DNA of 40,383 nt from Bacteroidota bacterium (GCA_020048155.1 JAIFMY010000196.1:1-40383), one strand, 5' to 3'; numbered from the stretch's first letter, positions 15,435 to 25,101 are shown. Notes: generated from the sequence alone by a model not told the origin. Made by a program: numbers and translations.

Positions 15435-17834
15435 CTAGTAGAGTTTGGGGTACTTAGCAGGATTAGCATCATGCATCATGCCATACAACAATTCGAAAAC
15501 ATCTTCAGCATTGGGGTTCGAAAAATAATCGCCATCTGTAGCATATGCAGGTCGATGGTCTTCGCCGGAAAGGGTACGAGGTGCAGCATCCAGAAAATCA
15601 AATACATTTTGATCTTCAATTACTTTTTGCATCATAAAAGCAGTAGCACCACCAGGAACATCTTCGTCAAAAAACACTACTTTATTTGTTTTTTGTATTG
15701 ATTTTCCGATAACTCCATTCAAATCAAATGGCAACAAAGTCTGAACATCAATAAGTTCAACAGAAACATTGAATTCAGCTAATTGCATGATCGCATCTTC
15801 TGCTATTTTCACACAAGATCCATATGTAACCAATGTAATATCTGAGCCCGAATGCAAAACTTCGGGTACACCAAGTGGTACAAAATACTCGCCCAAATTT
15901 GCAGGCATTTTTTCCTTGAGGCGGTATCCATTGAGTGGCTCTATCACCAAGGCAGCATCGTCGCTATGTACCAAAGTATTATAAAACCCTGCAGCCTGGG
16001 TCATATTGCGGGGAACACACACATACACCCCCCTTATAGAATTGATAACCATGCTAAGCGGTGAGCCAGAATGCCATACCCCTTCAAGGCGGTGCCCACG
16101 GGTACGAATAATCACAGGAGCCTTTTGTCCTCCCACAGTGCGGTACTGCAAGGTAGCCAAATCATCTGATACCAGTTGGAGTGCATATAGAAGATAATCG
16201 AAATACTGAATTTCGGCAATAGGTCGTATACCCCGCATAGCTAAACCAATTGCTTGCCCCATAATAGTAGCCTCACGTATACCAGTATCAGTAATGCGAA
16301 ATTCGCCATATTTTTTCTGTAGTCCTTCCAGTCCCTGATTCACATCCCCAATTTTTCCGGTGTCTTCGCCAAAAGTGACCAGATTGGGGTATTTTTCAAA
16401 CAGTTTATCAAAGTTATCACGCAATATCTCACGGCCATTTATCATAGGTGCATTATCATTGTATGCTACAGGCAAATATGGGACATTGAGTACAGACTCA
16501 GCAGACTGGCTGTAAAGGTGGCTCGAGTATCTATGTTTGTTGATTGCATAATGCTTATCGAGCCATTTTTGTAAATCACCTTGCAAAGATTTTCTTTTTA
16601 TGCATGTAAGACATACATTGCGAAGTATATGTTTTACAGCTGCAAAATTATCTTTACGAACAGGTATGAGCACTTTTGAAAGCCTGTCACGTGCTTCCGA
16701 AATTTTATCATGATTGGTAGTATTGCAGATACAAGATTTGTACTCAATTATCTCCAACAACTCTTCCCTTTCTTTCAAAATAGGATCCATGAAACGTTTC
16801 CATGCCAGATTTTTTGCTTGCAGCACTTCATCTTTAGCGGAAAGCTCTATTGCATCGAGTTCAGCCTCAGAGGCAAAATTTTGTTGCAGAATGTATTCCC
16901 GGAATTTAAGAATGGGGTCGAAAGCCAATTCCCAATCAAGTCTTTCTTTAGATTTGTATCTTTCATGCGAGCCAGAAGTACTGTGGCCTTGGGGCTGGGT
17001 CATTTCGCGTATATGAAACAATACCGGCACGTGTTCTGCCCTGCATTTTTCAACCCCTTCATTATAAACTTTGAGGAGTTCTTCATAATCCCAACCTTTG
17101 GCTTTGTATATGTAGTATCCGTTTGTATCAGGTTCTTTTTCAAAACCTTTCAGTATTTCAGATATATTTTGCTTAGTTGTTTGATATTTATTTGAGACTG
17201 AAATGCCATACCCATCGTCCCAAACAGAAATAGCCATAGGTACTTGCAAAACACCAGCAGCATTGATGGTTTCAAAGAAGAGCCCTTCACTGGTGCTGCT
17301 ATCGCCAATAGATCCAAAAGCTACTTCATTTCCTCGGTCAGAAAACTGTGTAAAGGAATGAAGCTCCGGAATGTTGCGATAGAGCTTAGAAGCGTATGCC
17401 AAGCCAAGCAGCCTGGGCATTTGCCCGGCTGTGGGCGATATATCAGCCGAAGAGTTTGGCTGTGCCATGAGGTTTTTCCAGGTACCATCGGCATGCAGGC
17501 TGCGCGATGCAAAATGGTTGTTCATAAGTCTGCCCCCGTTATCCGGGTTGTGCTCCAAATCAGTATCGCCATATAATTGAGCAAAAAAGCTTTCGGGAGA
17601 GAGTATGCCAAGAGCAAGCATCCAAGTCTGGTCTCTGTAATATCCGCTTCTGAAATCTCCGTTTCTGAAACACTTCGCAAGTGCAAGTTGAGCCAATTCT
17701 TTCCCATCTCCAAAAATTCCGAATTTGGCTTTACCACCCAAAACCTCTTTTCTTCCAAGCAAACTCATATGTCTGCTTACGTGGGCCAAACGGAAATCGG
17801 AAATAACTTGTTCTTTAGAAATATTTATCGACAT
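15435..17834 (-). CDS. 2-oxoacid dehydrogenase E1, alpha-beta fusion
   Basis: The thiamine-diphosphate-dependent E1 decarboxylase of a branched-chain 2-oxoacid or pyruvate dehydrogenase complex, with both subunits in one 799-residue chain. Alpha part (about 1-400): GDSSTSEG (177-184) starts the ThDP motif that ends near DDGYGIS (206-212), and GHSTSGSHERY (283-293) is the loop around the regulated serines. Beta part (from about 462): INGREILRDNFDKLFEKYP, FGEDTGKIGDVNQGLEGL, then the transketolase-like pyrimidine and C-terminal domains (IRTRGHRLEGVWHSGS, GSDITLVTYGSCV). A ~60-residue linker joins them. Fused E1 is common in Bacteroidota. The probable E2 partner lies 6 kb away on the same strand (23739-25052). 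No E3 is in view. The substrate cannot be decided. Confidence 0.92.
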   Translation of the reverse strand: MSINISKEQVISDFRLAHVSRHMSLLGRKEVLGGKAKFGIFGDGKELAQLALAKCFRNGDFRSGYYRDQTWMLALGILSPESFFAQLYGDTDLEHNPDNGGRLMNNHFASRSLHADGTWKNLMAQPNSSADISPTAGQMPRLLGLAYASKLYRNIPELHSFTQFSDRGNEVAFGSIGDSSTSEGLFFETINAAGVLQVPMAISVWDDGYGISVSNKYQTTKQNISEILKGFEKEPDTNGYYIYKAKGWDYEELLKVYNEGVEKCRAEHVPVLFHIREMTQPQGHSTSGSHERYKSKERLDWELAFDPILKFREYILQQNFASEAELDAIELSAKDEVLQAKNLAWKRFMDPILKEREELLEIIEYKSCICNTTNHDKISEARDRLSKVLIPVRKDNFAAVKHILRNVCLTCIKRKSLQGDLQKWLDKHYAINKHRYSSHLYSQSAESVLNVPYLPVAYNDNAPMINGREILRDNFDKLFEKYPNLVTFGEDTGKIGDVNQGLEGLQKKYGEFRITDTGIREATIMGQAIGLAMRGIRPIAEIQYFDYLLYALQLVSDDLATLQYRTVGGQKAPVIIRTRGHRLEGVWHSGSPLSMVINSIRGVYVCVPRNMTQAAGFYNTLVHSDDAALVIEPLNGYRLKEKMPANLGEYFVPLGVPEVLHSGSDITLVTYGSCVKIAEDAIMQLAEFNVSVELIDVQTLLPFDLNGVIGKSIQKTNKVVFFDEDVPGGATAFMMQKVIEDQNVFDFLDAAPRTLSGEDHRPAYATDGDYFSNPNAEDVFELLYGMMHDANPAKYPKLY

Positions 17835-17860
17835 AAATACCAGCTTTAAATATATTCATT

Positions 17861-17933
17861 AATTTTGGTGACTAATTTAGAATAAATTTAATTTATTTAA
17901 AGCATAAAACTTAGTTAGTCATCCACTAAAATT
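17861..17933. repeat. Nested dyad in divergent E1/small-protein spacer
   Basis: An imperfect inverted repeat pairs AATTTTGGTGACTAA (17861-17875) with TTAGTCATCCACTAAAATT (17915-17933); the right arm has three extra bases. Inside it lies AATAAAT-TTA-ATTTATT (17881-17897), a perfect 7-base dyad. It sits between two divergent starts, so it may be a shared operator region; AT-richness weakens the case. Confidence 0.4.
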
Positions 17934-17942
17934 AGCTTCAAA

Positions 17943-18188
17943 ATGTTTTTAAAATTACTATTATTGAGTACATTTCTTCTAGGCATTGCATTACTTGCAT
18001 TGGGAGTACAATTGTTCTTCTCAAAAAAGAAAGCATTTCCGGAAACCCATATAGGTGAGAACAGACACATGCGCGAAAGAAAAATATATTGTTCGAAAAC
18101 TGAGCAAAAAATTATAGACTCAAGCCTTAAAGGGAAAACCATTCAGGTAGGCTGCTCCTGCACTACAGGTGAAAGCTGTGATGTATAA
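17943..18188 (+). CDS. Small single-pass membrane protein with conserved-looking tail
   Basis: An 81-residue protein, function unknown. Residues 2-27 form one hydrophobic membrane helix, followed by KKK and then the soluble tail with FPETHIGENRHMRERKIYC. I recall similar short 'membrane or secreted' proteins in Bacteroidota with a helix followed by an F-P-x-T-H-[IV]-G pattern, but cannot confirm a family. Four cysteines are in the tail: C52 and a C-terminal group GCSCTTGESC. The positive-inside reading places the tail in the cytoplasm, where the cysteines could bind metal; this is inference. It diverges from the E1 gene (108 bases between starts) and converges on the GNAT gene. Confidence 0.75.
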   Translation: MFLKLLLLSTFLLGIALLALGVQLFFSKKKAFPETHIGENRHMRERKIYCSKTEQKIIDSSLKGKTIQVGCSCTTGESCDV

Positions 18189-18223
18189 AACTATTTTTAT
18201 AAAGTGAGTGAATAAGATAAAAA

Positions 18224-18748
18224 TCAATCTCTTCGGAGCAACTGGAACATCCATTCATCTTCCCAACCCAAGGGGGTTTTGTTCCACTTTTTCTTTTCAC
18301 CTATAAGCTTAAACCCCGCCTTGGTAAATAGATTTAAACTATCTGCATTTTGGGCACCAATATTGCAATATAACTGATTGAGGCACAGTACTTCAAAAGC
18401 GTATTTCACAAACAATTGTACTGCATTGTAAGCATAGCCTTTGCGCCTGTCGAGCACATGATGCAACATAATACCAATGCCTGCACGGCTATGAAATGGA
18501 TCAAAATCGAACAGATCTATCAGCCCAATGGGTTTGGCTGTTTCATTCTCCTCTATAAGCAAACGTAGTTCTTGGGTTTGGTAAATATCAAGCGCAGCAT
18601 TCTCTATATATTTCAACAATAAGTATCTTGAAAACGGAACATGTGTATTGCTTACCTGCCATATTTCCATATCGTTTTCCCAGCTATAAAGAATGTCGAC
18701 ATCTGTGGGTTCTAGTGCCCTAAGTCTTACAAGCTGATTCTGCAACAT
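18224..18748 (-). CDS. GNAT family N-acetyltransferase (RimJ/RimL/SpeG-like)
   Basis: A 174-residue acetyl-CoA-dependent acetyltransferase. The N-terminus VRLRALEPTDVDILYSWEND is typical of the Acetyltransf_3 (RimJ/RimL/SpeG) subgroup. AGIGIMLHHVLDRRKGYAYNA carries the acetyl-CoA pyrophosphate loop (R/Q-x2-G-x-G/A pattern, here RRKGYA), and LYCNIGAQNADSLNLFTKAG is the next conserved strand and helix. The acceptor (protein N-terminus, polyamine or small molecule) cannot be told. It starts 6 bases after the stop of the larger PorE-like gene and is probably co-transcribed with it. Confidence 0.88.
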   Translation of the reverse strand: MLQNQLVRLRALEPTDVDILYSWENDMEIWQVSNTHVPFSRYLLLKYIENAALDIYQTQELRLLIEENETAKPIGLIDLFDFDPFHSRAGIGIMLHHVLDRRKGYAYNAVQLFVKYAFEVLCLNQLYCNIGAQNADSLNLFTKAGFKLIGEKKKWNKTPLGWEDEWMFQLLRRD

Positions 18749-18754
18749 AACGGA

Positions 18755-21415
18755 TTAATTTTCAAGATAATTGTTTATAAAAATAAATGCGAATTTAAAA
18801 CCGTGCTCTTGCGCCCAAACTCTTGCTTCTTCGGCCTTTTCAAGATTTGAAAACTGTCCGTAAAAGTACAGATACAAACCTGCATCATTCAAAATACGTT
18901 TTACATCAGTTATTCCACTAAATTTAGCATCGGGTAGCAGCACTTCAGAGGCAGCCAGATAAACAGAATAATATAGATTCTGGTCAGCTTGCACGCCACG
19001 CATATTCATAGCTCTTACAATGAAAGGTATTCCATCGTACTTATTTTTGATTTCGTTTATCATTTCATAAGCCAAGGGATACGACAGTACATTGGCCGAA
19101 ATCAAAAACTTGTCGTCACTTTTTGAGATGACCATTCCTGGCAATGAATGCCCGGAATTTTTTGCTAAGAAAACTACTTTATAGTCTGAAGTAAGCGAAT
19201 CTTTGAGGTACACCGGATTTATATGCTCAGGCGGTACTTCAGGCACTATGGCATAGGTGTGGACGCCTTCAAAAGTCTCAATAAAAAATTCAACTCGCCT
19301 GTTGTAAGATAACAATTGCACACTATCATTATTATTTTCTGAACTTCTTTTGATAAAAGGCATATTTGCCCCTTGTGCTATGCAAATCAGTTTACTTTCA
19401 GAAACACCCCCATTTATTAATGATTTGCGCACTGCATCGCAACGTTTCTCAGAAAGACGTTTGTTGTATATACTATCCCCGTCTTCATCAGTATGTCCCA
19501 CAATATATAGTCTGGAAAGGCTATCTGATTTGAGCAAATGAGCTATTTTAATCAATTCGGGCAAGGAAGAAGTAATATCATAACTATTCTTACTAAAGTA
19601 AACATCTTTTAGCAAGAAATTCCGGGTGTCCATATTCATACTTTCATACCATTTGCCATACCATTCATCGTAAAATTTGGTGAGGTACAAGTGCTGAGCC
19701 ATTTGGTCTGATAGATTATTTGCATGGGTATTCACCATTTCTGAATAACCAATATATATTTCATTTTCAGGAATTGTGGCAATAGAATCATTTGTAAAAA
19801 GAGAGTCAGTATTGCTGACCAAAGTTTCATTTTCAACCATTACCTTTTCTGGCCTTATGAAAATAGTATCGAGGTAAAATACTGCAAAATCAGTTGAATC
19901 TGTCACTTCTTTTCTGCTAATTTTCAATTTTCTTGTCTCTATTACTTTAGTGTTTGCGTATAATGAAAAGGAATAATCTTTGTCAGGCAATACGTTGAGC
20001 AGGAATTTGCCATTATCCTTATTAATGGAAAATGTGCTCAATTGCGACTGATTTTGATCAAGCAATACAAGTTTATCGACAATTAAGCTGGAGTCCATAT
20101 TTGCAACTACTCCACGAACAAAGCAAAACGAATTGGTTTCCATACCTTTAATATCCACCCTATATAAATCAAAATTACCGTTTACCATTCTGCTCATATA
20201 AATATGGGAGGGATTGGCTGCCACCCAAACACCTTCTTCATCAACCGATGTATTCACAGGATATCCAATATTATCGGGTTCAAACCAACCTCCTTCACCA
20301 TCGGCCCGGGCTATAAAGATATCGAATCCTCCTATTGAGGTGTGCCCTTGTGAGCAAAAATACAAATTTCCGTTCGAGTGAAGACAAGGAGATACCTCAT
20401 CATGTGGTGTATTTATAAGACTGCCCATATTCTTGGGTTCAGTCCAGGTTCCATTTGGCTGCTGTTGCATATAGAACAAATCATAGCCTCCAAGAGTTCC
20501 TTTGCGGTCGGAACTAAAAATTACAAGTTTACCATCTGGAGAAATTGTCAAATCGTTTTCGTTAGTATTGGTATTAATTTCCGCATTTGATAGTACACTG
20601 GTTGTACTTCCCATTTTATTTGTACTAATGGCAAAAATATCAAAATGATTCTCGACATTTCTGGTTACGAAAACCACATTTTCATCGGAGTTGATGCCAG
20701 ATGTGGCTTCATGTGCCGACGAATTAAAATTCTCGTCGCATCGTAAGGGTGAATTCCATTGAGAATTGTCTCTGTATGATATATATATATCGTTATAAAA
20801 TTTCCCATCGCTAGCTATACGCCCGCCCATACTGCCCGGTCGGTTTGAACTGAAATAGATAGCGCTTTCATCTGAAAGTACCAAAGGATTTGTTTCGTCA
20901 GATACAGAATTAAGCGCTAAAAGAGGAACAATATTGGCTTCTATAGGGTGAGCGGTAAGTTGCATTGCATTTTTGCAATATGTACGTAGCAGAGATGTCT
21001 CGGTTTTCAACTGATTTTTTCGTGCGCCCCGCCTGTCTAAATAATTGAGATAAGTAAGTGCCTCAGAATATTCACCTTTGGCATGATATGACTTGGCCAA
21101 GAACAAATAAATCAAATTTCTTTGTTCTTTGAATTGTTTATCAGATCTACACAACTCCATAGAATGCTGGAGTTGTACAATAGCTGAATCATACTTTTGC
21201 AACTGATACTCACTTATTCCTTTAAAAACACTTACATGGCAGTTTTTGGGATACAATTTACTAAAAGATACCGACAAAGAATAAGCCTGCCTATAATTAT
21301 GATCTTCAAGCAATTCAATTATTTTGTCATAATCCGGCGCACCTTGAGCTACCACTTTTGCCACATATACTGCTTGGATGATGAGAATCAGGAATATGTA
21401 TTTATTTATCGACAT
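18755..21415 (-). CDS. PorE-like TPR/PD40/OmpA protein with SPOR-like C-terminus
   Basis: An 886-residue exported envelope protein with the domain order of the T9SS component PorE. There is a signal peptide (MSINKYIFLILIIQAVYVAK), TPR-like helices (about 30-150) and a PD40/WD40-like beta-propeller (about 170-440; repeated YFSSNRPGSMGG, IFSSDRKGTLGGYDLFY and YFCSQGHTSIGGFDIF). A regulatory-like beta domain (about 450-530) and an OmpA/peptidoglycan-binding domain (about 600-710; GHTDEDGDSIYNKRLSEKR) follow. After that come ~170 more residues ending in a SPOR-like unit (YYSVYLAAS ... YFYGQFSNLEKAEEARVWAQ). It probably tethers an outer-membrane complex to peptidoglycan. Its paralogue lies just upstream beyond a terminator. 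Domain reading is by pattern; the direct T9SS role is inference. Confidence 0.87.
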   Translation of the reverse strand: MSINKYIFLILIIQAVYVAKVVAQGAPDYDKIIELLEDHNYRQAYSLSVSFSKLYPKNCHVSVFKGISEYQLQKYDSAIVQLQHSMELCRSDKQFKEQRNLIYLFLAKSYHAKGEYSEALTYLNYLDRRGARKNQLKTETSLLRTYCKNAMQLTAHPIEANIVPLLALNSVSDETNPLVLSDESAIYFSSNRPGSMGGRIASDGKFYNDIYISYRDNSQWNSPLRCDENFNSSAHEATSGINSDENVVFVTRNVENHFDIFAISTNKMGSTTSVLSNAEINTNTNENDLTISPDGKLVIFSSDRKGTLGGYDLFYMQQQPNGTWTEPKNMGSLINTPHDEVSPCLHSNGNLYFCSQGHTSIGGFDIFIARADGEGGWFEPDNIGYPVNTSVDEEGVWVAANPSHIYMSRMVNGNFDLYRVDIKGMETNSFCFVRGVVANMDSSLIVDKLVLLDQNQSQLSTFSINKDNGKFLLNVLPDKDYSFSLYANTKVIETRKLKISRKEVTDSTDFAVFYLDTIFIRPEKVMVENETLVSNTDSLFTNDSIATIPENEIYIGYSEMVNTHANNLSDQMAQHLYLTKFYDEWYGKWYESMNMDTRNFLLKDVYFSKNSYDITSSLPELIKIAHLLKSDSLSRLYIVGHTDEDGDSIYNKRLSEKRCDAVRKSLINGGVSESKLICIAQGANMPFIKRSSENNNDSVQLLSYNRRVEFFIETFEGVHTYAIVPEVPPEHINPVYLKDSLTSDYKVVFLAKNSGHSLPGMVISKSDDKFLISANVLSYPLAYEMINEIKNKYDGIPFIVRAMNMRGVQADQNLYYSVYLAASEVLLPDAKFSGITDVKRILNDAGLYLYFYGQFSNLEKAEEARVWAQEHGFKFAFIFINNYLEN

Positions 21416-21455
21416 CCGGATATTCGTTTCATTCCAAAATATAATTATACATAAT

Positions 21456-21497
21456 AAAAAAGAAAAAGAGCATAGGAACTAGTCCAATGCTCTTTTT
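21456..21497 (-). terminator. Strong terminator between the two PorE-like genes
   Basis: On the minus strand, AAAAAGAGCATTGG pairs with CCTATGCTCTTTTT around a 7-base loop (arms at 21484-21497 and 21463-21476, one mismatch), followed by a T-rich tail. It lies 22 bases after the stop of the 709-residue gene and before the start of the 886-residue gene. The two paralogues are therefore probably separate transcripts. Confidence 0.8.
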
Positions 21498-21518
21498 ACG
21501 TAAAGTATATGAAAATTG

Positions 21519-23648
21519 TTACATTTTCCAAACATATTTTGGATTTTTATAATCCGCAGGAATATTATCCATTGGTTTAACCAGTATTTTTTCTTTTCCT
21601 TGCTTTATAACCCTAAACTCAATTCGACGATTGAAATTTTGTGCCTCTTTGTGCCAATTTCCATCAGGTAACGTATTAAGAGCAACGGGGTTAGATTCGC
21701 CATATCCCATAGGAATGAGTTGCTTTCTGTTTACACCTTTATTAACTAAATAGTCAATTACTACATTAGCGCGAAGTTTGGTAATATTCAGGTTTGCTTG
21801 TTCGGAACCAATAGCATCTGCATAAGCTCCAACCTCAATAACCGCATCAGTATTCCGAATCAGATAGTTTGCAAGTGAATCAAGGCTGAGATTACTATCA
21901 ATAGCATTGGCCTTACCAAAGGGGAATAGGATGTTTCTTATTTCAATCATTTGGTCGTAGTATACGCCTTGAAACAAGATAGGGTTGGTGCGTTTGTCGT
22001 CTGCCTGTTCACTACTCGAAAGTATATATTTTTCGTCACAGGGATCGCCGGTTTTAGCTTTAATTAATTTTTCAAATTCTTGGTATTTTGCGCCTTCTTC
22101 AATTTCAATTTTCTCGGAGCTTATCAGGGTACCATTTACTTCGTAATCTATTTTATAAATACCCGGTTTGTTCAGGAAATAAACAAATCGACCTGTTTTT
22201 TTATTTGATTTATAAATCCCAATCACATCTTCGCTTTTGGAATCGGTAATAGTAATGGTAAGCGGAGGTATTTTGCCGGTACATGTAGATACTCTACCTT
22301 TTACAAGTGTAAGTGCATTAGGTGCAATTTCTGGCAGGTGCATCAGATAAATATCAGATCTGCCAAATCCATCTTCTTTAAGCGAAGAATAATAAGCCCT
22401 TGTACCTTCAGGAGTAGGTGTAAAAAACACATCGTTGTCAACTGTGTTGATAGGATATCCAATATTTTCGGGGTAAGTCCAAGTATTGAACTCGTTGAGT
22501 TTCGATTTAAAAATATCAAATCCCCCCATCCCTTTGTGCCCTTTGGAGCTAAAGTAAAGAGTAACGCCATCAGGGTGAATAAAAGGTCCTTCCTCGTCCA
22601 ATTCTGTATTGATGGTAGGGCCAAGATTACGGGCTTCTCCCCAACTACCATCAGGCATTTTGCGGCTTACATATATATCCAATCCCCCTATTCCGCCTTT
22701 TCTATCGCTGGTAAAATAAAGCAAATTGCCATCAGTAGATAAACTTGCATGGGTTTCTCTGGCTCTGGTGTTAACATTTTCGTTTAATTTTACAGGTGAT
22801 GTCCAGTTTTCACCATCTGATTCGCTAAAGTATATAGAACCAGCGTCTTCAGATTTGTAGATAAATAACTTAGTACCATCAGCCGACAAACTTATTGAGG
22901 CTTCATGGTCTTCAGAATTTATGGGCAAACCCATATTGCGAGGAATAGACCATTCGCCATCTTCGAAATACGAAATGTACAGGTCTTCAAAAAATTCGCC
23001 ATCGTGCGCCAATTGATTGCCAGTGCTGCCTTCGCGGCGGGAAGTGAATATGATAATAGACTCATCAGCAGACACAACAGGACTGTGATCTGTATTTGCT
23101 GAGTTTAAAATTGCACCCAAATTGGAAACACTCATTTCTACAGGGGAATTTACTAACTCAAGGGAAGTTTGCGATGTGAGTATCTGACGATCTATTGCTT
23201 GCATCAAGGCCTTATCGCGGCCAGCTGCGGTATATTTCATTGCATTAAGCAACTCAATCGCTCTCTCGTAGTTCCCATTTACGTGATACGCCCTTGCCAG
23301 GTAGAATTTTATTTCATTATAAACTTTCTGATCAGGTTTTCGTTTGGCACTGTCGAGTATGGCAAGCGCAGATTCAAAATGAGTAGTAGCATTCATTTTT
23401 TCCTGAGAAGTGTTCAGGTAACAAAATCCAAGTTTGAAATGCAAGTCATAATTGAGAGAATCGTCAGCTAGCATTCTATTATAAAGTTTGATAGCATCAA
23501 CAAAATTCTCATCTTCAATGAGCTCTTCAGCAATATAGTTAGCATTTTCTTCGTCGATGGCTTTCACTAAGGTATCTTGTGCCTGTAATGAAATACTGAA
23601 TGTTAGTAAAAAGAAAATGAATAATATCAAGCGCAACGGTTGTCTCAT
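21519..23648 (-). CDS. PorE-like TPR/PD40/CRD/OmpA protein
   Basis: A 709-residue exported protein with the full PorE order. It has a signal peptide (to about residue 24, ending LQAQ) and TPR helices (about 35-150: AIKLYNRMLADDSLNYDLHF). A PD40 propeller (about 185-440) repeats FTSRREGSTGNQ, YFTSDRKGGIGGLDIYVSRK and YFSSKGHKGMGGFDIF. A carboxypeptidase-regulatory-like domain (about 448-520: VKGRVSTCTG...GIYKIDYEVNG) and an OmpA domain (about 575-695: ILFPFGKANAID, YADAIGSEQANLNITKLRA, RRIEFRV) complete it. PorE in Porphyromonas gingivalis binds peptidoglycan and belongs to the T9SS envelope complex. E2 lies 90 bases upstream in the same direction, and a terminator lies downstream. Confidence 0.9.
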   Translation of the reverse strand: MRQPLRLILFIFFLLTFSISLQAQDTLVKAIDEENANYIAEELIEDENFVDAIKLYNRMLADDSLNYDLHFKLGFCYLNTSQEKMNATTHFESALAILDSAKRKPDQKVYNEIKFYLARAYHVNGNYERAIELLNAMKYTAAGRDKALMQAIDRQILTSQTSLELVNSPVEMSVSNLGAILNSANTDHSPVVSADESIIIFTSRREGSTGNQLAHDGEFFEDLYISYFEDGEWSIPRNMGLPINSEDHEASISLSADGTKLFIYKSEDAGSIYFSESDGENWTSPVKLNENVNTRARETHASLSTDGNLLYFTSDRKGGIGGLDIYVSRKMPDGSWGEARNLGPTINTELDEEGPFIHPDGVTLYFSSKGHKGMGGFDIFKSKLNEFNTWTYPENIGYPINTVDNDVFFTPTPEGTRAYYSSLKEDGFGRSDIYLMHLPEIAPNALTLVKGRVSTCTGKIPPLTITITDSKSEDVIGIYKSNKKTGRFVYFLNKPGIYKIDYEVNGTLISSEKIEIEEGAKYQEFEKLIKAKTGDPCDEKYILSSSEQADDKRTNPILFQGVYYDQMIEIRNILFPFGKANAIDSNLSLDSLANYLIRNTDAVIEVGAYADAIGSEQANLNITKLRANVVIDYLVNKGVNRKQLIPMGYGESNPVALNTLPDGNWHKEAQNFNRRIEFRVIKQGKEKILVKPMDNIPADYKNPKYVWKM

Positions 23649-23738
23649 ATTATATCAGCGATAAAAGGTTTAGGTTAAATTGGTTAATTAACGAAGTAAT
23701 ATTTGTTTTACGAATAAGAAATTCAAAAGTTTCGGATT

Positions 23739-25052
23739 TTAAATTTTGGTATTTATATCAAAAGATTCGAGCCAATCGGCTATTTTCTTCAAAAACATAC
23801 CGCCCATAGCGCCATCTACCACCCTGTGATCGTATGACATAGACATAACCATCAGGTGTCTGATGCCAATAAGGTCGCCTTGTGGGGTTTCAATTACTGC
23901 AGGTTTCTTTTTTATGGCCCCAACAGCTAAAATAGCAACCTCGGGTTGGTTTATGATGGGAGTTCCGGTTATATTGCCAAAAGTCCCCATGTTGGTAATT
24001 GTAAAGGTGCCTCCTTGTATTTCATCCGGTTTCAGTTTATTGTTGCGGGCACGGTTCGCAAGGTCATTTATAGCCTTGGTGAGTCCCGTTAAGCTGAGTC
24101 TGTCGGCATTTTTCACTACCGGCACTATGAGGTTGCCGCTGGGCAATGCAGCCGCTATACCAATATTCAAATCTTTTTTGTAGATGATTCGGGTATCATC
24201 CACTGAAACATTTACTCCGGGAAACTCTTTGAGTGCTGCAGCAACCGCTTGCACAAAAATAGGCATGAAGGTAATATTCTCACCTTCGCGTTTTTGAAAT
24301 TGGTCTTTTATTTTGTTTCGCCACAATACCACATTGGTCATATCTACCTCAACGAAAGAAGTAACATGAGCCGATGTACGTTTTGACTCAATCATATATC
24401 CGGCTATCAGCTTGCGCATGCGATCCATTTCCACAATTTCGAAATTGCCGCTTGCTGGCACTACGCCTTTTGCAACTTCCTGAACTACAGGCTTAGTTTG
24501 AGTAGCAACTACACGCTGGGCAGGTGTTTCAACAGCAGTATTTCTGTGCTGCAGATATAAAACAATGTCCTCTTTGGTTATTTTATTTCCTACCCCACTG
24601 CCTTCTATAGTATCGAGCTCCTCATTTGTCAGATTTTCGGCCTTTGCCATAGAACGTACCAGAGGTGATAGCAACTTGCCTGACTGGGTTTTGTGTTTAA
24701 GTTGAATACTATCGTCACTATCAACTTCCACCGAAACTACTTTTGTAGGAGCAGGAGATGATGTCTGATGTGAAGTTTCCTTTTTCTCTTCAACTTTGTT
24801 TTTTACTGTTTCTTGTGCCGAGGCTGAAATTACAGCAAGCAATGCACCTACAGCAGCAACATCGCCCTCTTTTACGTGCAACGACTCAAGAAATCCTGAT
24901 ACGGGGGCATTTACTTCTGAATCTACCTTATCTGTAGCTATCTCAAACAAAACTTCGTCAGCCTCAACAGCTTCCCCTATATTCTTTCTGATTTTCACTA
25001 TGGTAGCATCCGTAATACCCTCGCCCATGGCAGGCAGTACTATTTCCTTCAT
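23739..25052 (-). CDS. Dihydrolipoamide acyltransferase (E2) of a 2-oxoacid dehydrogenase
   Basis: The lipoate-bearing acyltransferase core of a 2-oxoacid dehydrogenase complex (branched-chain, pyruvate or 2-oxoglutarate). In 437 residues: one lipoyl domain with lipoylated Lys42 in EIATDKVDSEV; a flexible, charged and Thr/Pro-rich linker (about 80-125); a peripheral-subunit-binding domain (129-166: SPLVRSMAKAENL...GNKITKEDI); and the catalytic domain with H409 and D413 in DHRVVDG. The opening MKEIVLPAMGEG and the single lipoyl domain fit branched-chain type E2. The fused E1 gene lies 6 kb downstream on the same strand with secretion-related genes in between, so joint function is likely but not an operon. 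A candidate promoter lies about 50 bases upstream. Confidence 0.94.
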   Translation of the reverse strand: MKEIVLPAMGEGITDATIVKIRKNIGEAVEADEVLFEIATDKVDSEVNAPVSGFLESLHVKEGDVAAVGALLAVISASAQETVKNKVEEKKETSHQTSSPAPTKVVSVEVDSDDSIQLKHKTQSGKLLSPLVRSMAKAENLTNEELDTIEGSGVGNKITKEDIVLYLQHRNTAVETPAQRVVATQTKPVVQEVAKGVVPASGNFEIVEMDRMRKLIAGYMIESKRTSAHVTSFVEVDMTNVVLWRNKIKDQFQKREGENITFMPIFVQAVAAALKEFPGVNVSVDDTRIIYKKDLNIGIAAALPSGNLIVPVVKNADRLSLTGLTKAINDLANRARNNKLKPDEIQGGTFTITNMGTFGNITGTPIINQPEVAILAVGAIKKKPAVIETPQGDLIGIRHLMVMSMSYDHRVVDGAMGGMFLKKIADWLESFDINTKI

Positions 25053-25101
25053 GAGTAAATATTTTTATATTTTTAGGTTAAATTGCAATTTTTTAATGAT
25101 G

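Noticed and set aside
23739-25052. Reading E1 and E2 as one operon
   Set aside because: They are on the same strand but 6 kb apart, with two PorE-like genes, a strong terminator, a GNAT gene and an oppositely oriented small gene between them.
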